From Parelusimicrobium sp031549165 (GTDB lineage Bacteria > Elusimicrobiota > Elusimicrobia > Elusimicrobiales > Elusimicrobiaceae), in NCBI GenBank assembly GCA_031549165.1, contig JAVBQE010000090.1:1-14929 (forward strand): a stretch of DNA of 14,929 nucleotides, read 5' to 3'. Positions 1-5,600 of the stretch are shown here, one piece after another. Under the pieces are notes generated by a model. The model searched no databases. It was given only the letters and a program-made list of their open reading frames with translations, and was not told the origin of the DNA. Every line of letters begins with the position of its first letter. The first letter of the stretch is position 1. The position numbers and the translations under genes were made by a program.

Positions 1-173
1 ATTTTGCCGTTGTGTATCGGAAGCACAGCGCTGGCGCCGGGGTGCACAAGATATTCACGCGTGGCGGTTTGACCGTTGATAAGGCGCACTGTGTCTATGT
101 TAAAACCCAGCACTCCGCGCCATATAGCTTTGCTTGAGACTTTAGTTTCTTTTAATTTACTATAATGTTTCAT
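1..173 (-). CDS. NUDIX hydrolase, ADP-ribose pyrophosphatase-like (N-terminus only)
   Basis: Only the first 57 codons are in the window; the rest lies to the left. Translation on the minus strand begins MKHYSKLKETKVSSKAIW and runs into VRLINGQTATREYLVHPG followed by ASAVLPI. This matches the N-terminal beta-strand region of ADP-ribose pyrophosphatases of the NUDIX superfamily, where 'dG..a.rE.v.HpGav.vvp' precedes the NUDIX box. The box itself (GX5EX7REUXEEXGU) would lie outside the window, so catalytic competence cannot be judged. The family cleaves ADP-ribose and similar nucleoside diphosphates in the cytoplasm as housekeeping. I chose the ATG at 173 because an in-frame TAG lies four codons upstream. 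No good Shine-Dalgarno site is visible. A GATAAT (190-195, minus) could be its -10 and would give a leader of only about 10 nt. It is divergent from dnaE. Confidence 0.75.
   Translation of the reverse strand, partial: MKHYSKLKETKVSSKAIWRGVLGFNIDTVRLINGQTATREYLVHPGASAVLPIHNGK
161..166 (+). promoter_or_regulatory. Candidate -10 box for dnaE inside the divergent NUDIX gene
   Basis: A perfect TATAAT lies at 161-166 on the plus strand. The best upstream -35-like hexamer is TTGAGA at 134-139, but its 21-bp spacer is longer than the ideal 17. If used, transcription would start near 173 and give dnaE a leader of about 70 nt. The box lies in the first codons of the minus-strand NUDIX gene. This comes from sequence matching only. 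Confidence 0.4.
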
Positions 174-228
174 AGCTTCATTCTACAAAATTATCTGCAT
201 CAATCCCCCGGGACATGCACGGACGTAA

Positions 229-234
229 AAGGAG
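229..234 (+). promoter_or_regulatory. Shine-Dalgarno site that sets the dnaE start
   Basis: AAGGAG lies seven bases before the ATG at 242. The longer reading frame has an upstream ATG at 215 with no ribosome site, and the nine residues it would add (MHGRKRRRN) do not resemble the DnaE family. The start is therefore placed at 242. Confidence 0.85.
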
Positions 235-241
235 ACGTAAT

Positions 242-3200
242 ATGGCGGAATTTGTACATCTGCATAACCACACAGAGTATTCACTCTTAGACGGCATGCT
301 ACGCTTAAGCGGCGATAAAGGCCCTTCCAAATTTCTTTTAGACGCAGCCTCCTCCGGCGTTAAGGCCATTGCCATGACGGACCACGGCAACATGTACGGC
401 GCAATAGACTTCTACAACAACGTAAACGCAGCCAGAATAAAGCCTATAATCGGCTGCGAAATGTATTATACCGAAGATCATACCGACAGAGACCTTGAGC
501 GCTCCAAAAATGAACGCCTTAACCATATCACACTTTTAGCCAAAGACTATAACGGCTACAAAAATTTAATGCGCCTTGTTTCCGCCGCTTGGATGGAGGG
601 TTTTTATTATAAACCGCGCATAGACAAAGGGTTGCTTGCTAAATACGCAGACGGCCTGGTCGTACTCTCCGGCTGCCTTCAAGGCCACGTGCCGCAGACC
701 TGCCTAAAAAAATCCATAGAAGCCGCCGCCGCTTTGGCCAAAGAGTATGAAGATATCATGGGCAAAGGCAACTATTATCTTGAGCTGATGGACCACGGCA
801 TACCGGAAGAAACTACCGTTTTAAAAAGCCTTTTAGAAGTGTCAAAAATAACAGGCATCCCCACAGTAGCCACAAACGATTGCCATTACGCCGTGCGCTC
901 GGACTGGAAAGTGCATGACGTGCACATGTGTGTCTCCATGAACCGCACCGTGGACGACCCTACCCGCCTGCGTGTTAACACGGAAGAACTTTATTTTAAA
1001 TCAGCCCAGGAAATGGCCGAGCTTTTCTCCCACACGCCCGAAGCGGTTAAGAGAACTTTAGAAATAGCTGAAAAATGTAATGTAGTACTTCCTAAAAACG
1101 GTTTTATTTTGCCGCACTTTGACATACCCAAAGAATATTCGGATACTGAAGTTTACTTTAAAGAACTCTGCCAAAAGGGCCTCGAAAAAAAGATAGGCTC
1201 CTCGCTTCCTAAAGAGTACCAGGAGCGTTTGGATTACGAGTTAGGCGTCATCAGCAAAATGGGTTTTGCCAGCTACTTTTTGATAGTAGCAGACTTCATC
1301 GGCTACGCTAGAGAGCACGACATCCCTGTAGGCCCCGGCCGCGGCAGCGGCGCAGGCTCTATCGTGGCGTACAGTTTAAATATCACTAAGGTGGATCCTA
1401 TTGTAAACGCGCTGCTCTTTGAGCGTTTTTTGAACCCGGACCGCCTTACCATGCCTGATTTGGATATAGACTTTTCAGACTCCGGCAGAGAACAGGTTAT
1501 TAACTATGTTCGCCAAAAGTACGGACACACTAACGTCGCGCAAATTGTAACCTTCGGCTCTATGAAAGCAAAGCTGGCGGTAAAGGACGTCGCGCGCGCC
1601 TTAGGCGTAAGCGTTAATGATTCTAACAGAATTACAAAGATGATACCTAATGATTTAGGCATCACCATCGCAGATGCTATTACTCAGAGCAAAGATTTGC
1701 AGACCGAAATTAACAATAACCCCAAAACCAAAGAAGTGTTTGAATACGCCAAACAAATGGAAGGGCTTAAAAGACATGCAGGCATACACGCCGCAGGCAT
1801 AGTGGTTACGCGTGAAGAGGTGTTTAACTATTCACCGCTTGCGCGCGGGTCCAAAGAATCCATTACCACGCAGTTTGAAGGCGAAACGCTGGTAGATTTA
1901 GGGCTTTTAAAAATAGACTTTTTAGGCCTTCGCACGCTTACGGTTATTGAAAACACGGTTAAGCTTGTCAAAGAAATCCGCGGTATTGATATTGATATAG
2001 ACAAAATACCGCTGGACGATAAAAAAACGTTTGAACTTTTTGCTTCAGGCCGCACGCTGGGTATATTTCAGTTAGAAAGTGCGGGTATGCGCGAGCTTGT
2101 TAAAAATTTAAACCCGTCTCAGTTTTCAGACATTTCGGCGCTTGTGGCGCTCTACCGCCCCGGCCCTATGGAAAACAACATGCACAATATGTTTGTGGAC
2201 CGCAAATGGGGCAGAGAAAAAGTTAAGTACGACCACCCTATCTTAGAACCTATCCTCAAAGAAACCTACGGCACTATGGTTTACCAGGAACAGATCATGG
2301 AAATATCAAAGCGCATGGGCGGCTTTACCCCCGGCGAGGCCGACAGTTTACGCAAAGCCATGGGTAAGAAAAATGAGGAATTGTTAAAACAGTCCAAAAC
2401 AAAATTCGTTGAAGGTGCTGTTAAAAAGGGCGTTAAAGAAGCTACGGCTGATAAAATATTTGAGCAAATGTTCAAATTCGCCGGCTACGGTTTTAACAAA
2501 AGCCACTCTGTTGCCTACGCATTAGTTTCTTACCAGACGGCGTATTTGAAAGCAAATTATCCCATAGAGTTTATGTGCGCCGCGCTTACCAACGAAATCG
2601 GCCACAACTCTGTAGGGTCTGACGATAAAGAAAATAAAATTGTTACTTATATAGAAGAAGCCCGGCGCATGGGCTACGAAATTTTACCGCCGGACGTTAA
2701 CAAAAGCAAACTTTATTTTAGCGTGGAAGACGTAGAAGGTAAGGAATATATCCGCTTCGCCCTTGAAGCGCTTAAGAACATGGGCACCGACGCTGCTGCC
2801 GAGCTGATTGAAAAACGAAACGAAAGCCCCGTCAAAAGTTTAGACGATATTGTCTCTCGCATGGGCCACGGCCTTGTAAATAAACGCTGCGTGGACGCGC
2901 TTATTAAAAGCGGCGCGCTGGACACGCTTTCCCCAAAGGACAAATACGCTTCGCGTGCGGACGCGCTGGCGAATATGGAAGATATTTTGGATTATCATTC
3001 ACAGCGCAAGCTGGAAAAATTAAAAATGTCCGACGGTTTATTTGGTGAAGCCCTTGAAGAAAGCGTAAATGCCGATGCCAAACGCAAAGGCACTAAAACC
3101 GCAACGCCTTTAACAGAGAGCGAACTTTTGGAATTTGAAAAAGAAGTTTTGGGCTTTTATTTCTCCGGCCACCCGCTTGATAAATATAAAAGACATATAG

Positions 3201-3721
3201 AAAAGCTGGGTACGCAAACCATAGAAGAAATAACTTCCAAAAATTTATACGGTAAACTAAATGTGCTTGCGCTTATAACACGCGTTAAAAAAAGGCTCAA
3301 TAAAAGAAACGAAGAATGGGCGCAGTTTGTACTGGAAGACCAGACGGGTTCTCTGTCTGCAAATATTTTTTCGCGCGCTTATTCTCAATGCTCAGACAAA
3401 ATAATTAACGGCGAGGCCGTGTTTGTCGCGGGCGATATAAAACAGGAAGACGTGGGCGGGCCTAACGCCGCGCTGCTGGTTAACGACGTAAAAAACATCT
3501 CCGCGCTTATAGCGGGCATTGCAAAAAGCCTGACGGTAAAGATACCTAAAAACTACAGCGAGGAAAATTTGAAAATGCTTTCTTCGCTTTTAGAGCGTAC
3601 CCTCGGCACGACGGAAGTTTTTTTAGAAGTATCTACGGCGGACGGAACTGCAAAAGTAAGAATACAGAAAAAAATTATGATACATAAAATGCTGATAGAG
3701 CACATAGAAAAAACAATTTAA
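242..3721 (+). CDS. dnaE: DNA polymerase III alpha subunit
   Basis: This is the 1159-residue replicative polymerase subunit, close to the 1160 residues of E. coli DnaE. The N-terminal PHP domain (about 1-280) opens with HLHNHTEYSLLDG and keeps all nine ligands expected of a metal-binding PHP: H8, H10, D17, H48, E73, H95, C145, D213 and H215. The palm holds the glycine-rich GPGRGSGAGS stretch and the catalytic carboxylates D406 and D408 (PDLDIDFSD), plus D559 (KIDFLGL). A helix-hairpin-helix region lies near 840-880. The SDGLF motif at 930-934 resembles a beta-clamp binding peptide. An OB-fold (about 1000-1080, LNVLALITRVKKR) precedes the C-terminal tail. E. coli DnaE has lost the PHP metal site, whereas Thermus and mycobacterial DnaE retain it with 3'-5' exonuclease activity, so this enzyme may proofread intrinsically (inference). 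No obvious terminator follows the stop. Confidence 0.98.
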   Translation: MAEFVHLHNHTEYSLLDGMLRLSGDKGPSKFLLDAASSGVKAIAMTDHGNMYGAIDFYNNVNAARIKPIIGCEMYYTEDHTDRDLERSKNERLNHITLLAKDYNGYKNLMRLVSAAWMEGFYYKPRIDKGLLAKYADGLVVLSGCLQGHVPQTCLKKSIEAAAALAKEYEDIMGKGNYYLELMDHGIPEETTVLKSLLEVSKITGIPTVATNDCHYAVRSDWKVHDVHMCVSMNRTVDDPTRLRVNTEELYFKSAQEMAELFSHTPEAVKRTLEIAEKCNVVLPKNGFILPHFDIPKEYSDTEVYFKELCQKGLEKKIGSSLPKEYQERLDYELGVISKMGFASYFLIVADFIGYAREHDIPVGPGRGSGAGSIVAYSLNITKVDPIVNALLFERFLNPDRLTMPDLDIDFSDSGREQVINYVRQKYGHTNVAQIVTFGSMKAKLAVKDVARALGVSVNDSNRITKMIPNDLGITIADAITQSKDLQTEINNNPKTKEVFEYAKQMEGLKRHAGIHAAGIVVTREEVFNYSPLARGSKESITTQFEGETLVDLGLLKIDFLGLRTLTVIENTVKLVKEIRGIDIDIDKIPLDDKKTFELFASGRTLGIFQLESAGMRELVKNLNPSQFSDISALVALYRPGPMENNMHNMFVDRKWGREKVKYDHPILEPILKETYGTMVYQEQIMEISKRMGGFTPGEADSLRKAMGKKNEELLKQSKTKFVEGAVKKGVKEATADKIFEQMFKFAGYGFNKSHSVAYALVSYQTAYLKANYPIEFMCAALTNEIGHNSVGSDDKENKIVTYIEEARRMGYEILPPDVNKSKLYFSVEDVEGKEYIRFALEALKNMGTDAAAELIEKRNESPVKSLDDIVSRMGHGLVNKRCVDALIKSGALDTLSPKDKYASRADALANMEDILDYHSQRKLEKLKMSDGLFGEALEESVNADAKRKGTKTATPLTESELLEFEKEVLGFYFSGHPLDKYKRHIEKLGTQTIEEITSKNLYGKLNVLALITRVKKRLNKRNEEWAQFVLEDQTGSLSANIFSRAYSQCSDKIINGEAVFVAGDIKQEDVGGPNAALLVNDVKNISALIAGIAKSLTVKIPKNYSEENLKMLSSLLERTLGTTEVFLEVSTADGTAKVRIQKKIMIHKMLIEHIEKTI

Positions 3722-3824
3722 CCGTACGCGTGGGACTTTGTGAAGTAATTTTCTTCGGAAGTGCAATTATAAATGTTTTGTTGAAAAAATACAAGCCCCG
3801 TTATAAAAATGTCAAAAATAGCCC

Positions 3825-3853
3825 TTGCAAAGCGAACTAATATTTATTACACT
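3825..3853 (+). promoter_or_regulatory. Candidate sigma70-type promoter for the 74-residue protein gene
   Basis: TTGCAA (3825-3830), a 17-bp spacer and TACACT (3848-3853) match four of six bases in each consensus hexamer. Transcription would start near 3860, leaving a leader of about 60 nt. The surrounding 3760-3850 is AT-rich. A weaker alternative nearby is TTGTTG (3778) with TATAAA (3802-3807). Confidence 0.4.
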
Positions 3854-3877
3854 TTTCTCGTAAGGCATATTTACACA

Positions 3878-3894
3878 CGGGGCACACCACCCCG
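3878..3894 (+). promoter_or_regulatory. Small leader hairpin upstream of the 74-residue protein gene
   Basis: CGGGG (3878-3882) pairs with CCCCG (3890-3894) around a seven-base CACACCA loop. It lies 10 bases before the Shine-Dalgarno site in the predicted leader. It could stabilise the mRNA 5' end or act as a regulatory hairpin. With a five-base-pair stem it could also be coincidence. Confidence 0.35.
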
Positions 3895-3904
3895 ATAATG
3901 CAGT

Positions 3905-3911
3905 AAGGAGG
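3905..3911 (+). promoter_or_regulatory. Strong Shine-Dalgarno site
   Basis: AAGGAGG is a near-ideal match to the 16S rRNA tail, eight bases before the ATG at 3920. It is the strongest ribosome site in the window and suggests abundant translation of the small protein. Confidence 0.8.
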
Positions 3912-3919
3912 ATTTACCC

Positions 3920-4144
3920 ATGGCAGAAAAAGTGTTAAAAGTTGGCGTTGCAAGAGAAGACGGCTTCCTTTATTTCATAGATAAAGACGGCGACGTGGCC
4001 AAAGTGCAGATGGCCCGCGGCGGCAAAAAAGGCGGTAAAGCCAAAAAAGTAGAAAAAACCGGCATTAAGAAAGAAAAGGGCTACCTCTATTTCTTAGACA
4101 AGAAAGGCGACGTTTCCCGCGCCAAAATGGTCAACGCCAAATAA
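3920..4144 (+). CDS. Small basic protein with two tandem GxLYFxDKxGDV repeats
   Basis: I do not recognise a named function for this 74-residue protein. It is two copies of one 23-residue unit, residues 9-31 and 48-70, matching at 12 of 23 positions. The shared core is E-x-G-(F/Y)-L-Y-F-(I/L)-D-K-x-G-D-V and each unit ends in Met. The copies are joined by a Gly/Lys-rich linker (33-46, RGGKKGGKAKKVEK). There is no signal peptide, membrane segment or cysteine, so it should be cytoplasmic. The alternating aromatic/aliphatic pattern with a DKxGD turn suggests a beta-hairpin in each unit. The basic linker would suit nucleic-acid or other polyanion binding (inference). It is a single-gene unit with an AT-rich promoter region, a strong ribosome site and its own terminator, which fits a highly expressed housekeeping or stress protein. 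Confidence 0.85.
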   Translation: MAEKVLKVGVAREDGFLYFIDKDGDVAKVQMARGGKKGGKAKKVEKTGIKKEKGYLYFLDKKGDVSRAKMVNAK

Positions 4145-4155
4145 GTTTGTTTTTA

Positions 4156-4189
4156 GAGAGGGCCTTTCTTATGAAAGGCCCTTTTTTAT
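4156..4189 (+). terminator. Intrinsic terminator after the 74-residue protein gene
   Basis: GGGCCTTT (4160-4167) pairs perfectly with AAAGGCCC (4174-4181) around a six-base loop (CTTATG). A run of six T follows at 4182-4187, and further A/G-T pairs can extend the base of the stem. It begins 12 bases after the stop codon. Confidence 0.9.
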
Positions 4190-4214
4190 TGTAGGACGGA
4201 GTTACTTTTATTAA

Positions 4215-4235
4215 TGCGGACCCTCTGGGTCCGCA
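4215..4235. repeat. Perfect 9-bp hairpin with a 3-base loop
   Basis: TGCGGACCC (4215-4223) and GGGTCCGCA (4227-4235) are exact complements around TCT. No T-run follows on either strand, so it is not a typical intrinsic terminator. It is the leftmost hairpin in the intergenic cluster. Confidence 0.8.
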
Positions 4236-4256
4236 AGGTTGGCTCTTCGGCTTTTG

Positions 4257-4328
4257 GCCGAATTTACATTTTTCCTCAGACTGGCGCACACTAGTGCGCC
4301 GACGCTGAGGAGAAAATGTAAATTCGGC
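4257..4328. repeat. 72-nt near-perfect long hairpin (palindromic element)
   Basis: The left arm 4257-4279 pairs with the right arm 4305-4328 over 23 base pairs, with a single bulged G at 4312. Inside it GGCGCAC (4283-4289) pairs with GTGCGCC (4294-4300) around ACTA. A small internal loop (ACT against GACG) separates the two stems. The total is about 30 base pairs in 72 nt. The arms start and end with GCCGAATTTACAT and its complement. There is no T-tract, so simple termination does not explain it. It could be a REP-like or MITE-like palindrome, or a cruciform or processing site. Confidence 0.85.
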
Positions 4329-4343
4329 ACAAAATCCTGTGAG

Positions 4344-4382
4344 CCGCACTTGCTTCGCTTCGTGCGGTGCGGCGCTTCGCTT
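4344..4382. repeat. GC-rich hairpin overlapping a short CTTCGCTT direct repeat
   Basis: CCGCAC (4344-4349) pairs with GTGCGG (4362-4367) across a 12-base loop. The octamer CTTCGCTT lies in that loop (4353-4360) and again at 4375-4382, 22 bases later, in similar GC-rich surroundings. This is the right-hand part of the hairpin cluster. Confidence 0.6.
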
Positions 4383-4489
4383 GCACAACTTATGTAAAGG
4401 CATGGGTTTTGGCGGGGCGGGCTTTGCTGTTTTAGGCGCTTGTTTCACTTGGGCACTCATTTTCAATTAACTGCATTTTACGGAGGTTT

Positions 4490-5545
4490 ATGAAAAAGAT
4501 ATTTGTTTTGGTTTTTATTTTGGCTGCTTTGCCTGCTTTGGCGCAGAAGAGCAGCTCTTTTTATGGGGATGAGGACAGCTATCCTTCCATGAAGAAAACT
4601 TCTACTGACACTGCCTACAGAACATCCGCTGCGCAGCCTTCGCGCGTGCAGCCTAAAACGCAGACCGCTTACCAAAGCCAGGATAAAAAGACTTCTATTG
4701 AAATAGATTACCTCTACCAAACAGCGGACTTTTACTGGAAAAGCGACGCTGACTCCCGCCTTACCTGGAAGGACGTTAATATGGCCGGCGTTGAGCTTAA
4801 GCTGCGTACGCAGACGGATTATGGTGAAATGATTTTCGGCGGCAGTTATGTCACATCTAACAGCGGCTATTCTATGGATGATGATTTGGATAATGATTTT
4901 TGGACCGTTTCCTGGGGCGAGGCTAAAGCAAACGAGCTGTCACTTTTTGCATTTTTTCCGGTTACGGAAGGAGAAGCTGGAAAGGTGTTTTGGGGCCTGC
5001 GCCTTAAAAAGGGAGAGTATAAAATGCGCCACCCCTATTCTATCGGCTGGGGCTGGACGCAGGTTTCTCCCGGGAACTGGCAGCTTGTGTGGGACGGCTG
5101 GATAGACCCTGACACCGGCGATACACAAAAATATACGTTTTATACCCTAGGCCCCAGCATAGGCGGGGAGCTTAACCTGTTTAAGAGCAAATATTTTAAA
5201 GGCAGCCTTTTCAGTGACCTAGGGCTTCAGCTTTACTATGCCAAGGCGGACTGGCCTTACAGGGCGGACATGGACCACCCCAACAGCTTTGAGGACTTAG
5301 GCGCAGTTATCAACCTGCAGACAAAGTTTGACCTTGAGTTTATGTTTAGTGAAAGCGTTTCTTTAACGGGTTCTTTGGGTGTAGACTTCTTTAGAAACCC
5401 TTTTAAAGTAGCGCGCGAAGTGCATAAGGTGGACTATTATGACCCCGTTTTCGGCTTTGAGCCGGGCGGAGATTATAGAGAAAGCGTTAAGCAAATTTCG
5501 TACACAAACTTTAAAGCGGCATTAGGCCTTAAAATATCGTTTTAA
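4490..5545 (+). CDS. Outer-membrane beta-barrel protein, omptin-like
   Basis: The 351-residue protein starts with a Sec signal peptide (MKKIFVLVFILAALPALAQ; cleavage after ALA). A polar Ser/Thr/Gln-rich stretch (about 20-68) follows, then a region of alternating beta-strands, ending ALGLKISF with the C-terminal Phe expected by the BAM machinery. From memory the barrel resembles omptins: LTWKDVNMAGVELKL near the first strand, SMDDDLDND (128-136) where OmpT has its D-x-D pair, RADMDHP (258-264) near the OmpT D-x-H pair, and a C-terminus like OmpT's AGLKYTF. The second pair is not in exact omptin spacing, so protease activity is uncertain. It could equally be a non-catalytic relative such as the Protochlamydia-type outer-membrane family. 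The SD (GGAGG) is only three bases from the ATG, which is unusually tight. The gene is a single unit ending at a strong terminator. Confidence 0.75.
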   Translation: MKKIFVLVFILAALPALAQKSSSFYGDEDSYPSMKKTSTDTAYRTSAAQPSRVQPKTQTAYQSQDKKTSIEIDYLYQTADFYWKSDADSRLTWKDVNMAGVELKLRTQTDYGEMIFGGSYVTSNSGYSMDDDLDNDFWTVSWGEAKANELSLFAFFPVTEGEAGKVFWGLRLKKGEYKMRHPYSIGWGWTQVSPGNWQLVWDGWIDPDTGDTQKYTFYTLGPSIGGELNLFKSKYFKGSLFSDLGLQLYYAKADWPYRADMDHPNSFEDLGAVINLQTKFDLEFMFSESVSLTGSLGVDFFRNPFKVAREVHKVDYYDPVFGFEPGGDYRESVKQISYTNFKAALGLKISF

Positions 5546-5554
5546 AAACTAACT

Positions 5555-5587
5555 AAAAAACGCCCGCAACTCAGCGGGCGTTTTTTT
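5555..5587 (+). terminator. Intrinsic terminator between the barrel gene and mutS
   Basis: CGCCCGC (5561-5567) pairs with GCGGGCG (5574-5580) around AACTCA. It is preceded by six A and followed by seven T (5581-5587), so the stem extends through A-T pairs and may work in both directions. It ends only 13 bases before the mutS ATG. Confidence 0.93.
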
Positions 5588-5588
5588 G

Positions 5589-5594
5589 TAAAAT
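5589..5594 (+). promoter_or_regulatory. Candidate -10 box of mutS, predicting a leaderless transcript
   Basis: TAAAAT (5 of 6 to consensus) ends six bases before the mutS ATG, so transcription would begin at or near 5601. The terminator just upstream makes read-through from the barrel gene unlikely, so mutS needs its own promoter here. No Shine-Dalgarno site precedes the ATG. The -35 region would fall inside the terminator stem and does not match consensus. Confidence 0.4.
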
Positions 5595-5600
5595 ATCTCT

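Larger units (their letters stand above)
4190..4489. other. Gene-free region rich in hairpins
   Basis: I see no credible gene in these 300 bases. The first two thirds are a cluster of inverted repeats, listed separately: a 9-bp hairpin at 4215-4235, a 72-nt long hairpin at 4257-4328 and a GC-rich hairpin at 4344-4367 with a repeated CTTCGCTT. The last 90 bases are less structured and lead to the ribosome site (GGAGG, 4482-4486) of the next gene. No -10/-35 pair there is convincing. No terminal inverted repeats or flanking target duplications that would mark a complete mobile element could be found by eye. Confidence 0.6.

Noticed and set aside
215..241. Upstream ATG for dnaE adding nine basic residues
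   Set aside because: There is no ribosome site before 215. The AAGGAG at 229-234 lies inside this extension and serves the ATG at 242, where family homology begins.
3722..3919. Riboswitch in the leader of the 74-residue protein gene
   Set aside because: Only one five-base-pair hairpin is visible and no known riboswitch core could be recognised. The leader is probably too short for an aptamer plus expression platform.
4215..4395. CRISPR array or integron attC site
   Set aside because: The hairpins differ from one another, there are no evenly spaced repeats with unique spacers, and there is no integrase or cassette structure nearby.
4131..4466. Minus-strand open frame of 111 codons across the hairpin cluster
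   Set aside because: It runs through the terminator and all the inverted repeats, overlaps the end of the 74-residue protein gene, has no ribosome site and no recognisable domain. The palindromes fully explain its composition.
4402..4470. Short hydrophobic frame of 22 codons (MGFGGAGFAVLGACF...) before the barrel gene
   Set aside because: It could be read as a leader peptide, but the nearest purine stretch is only one base from the ATG and there is no attenuator structure downstream.
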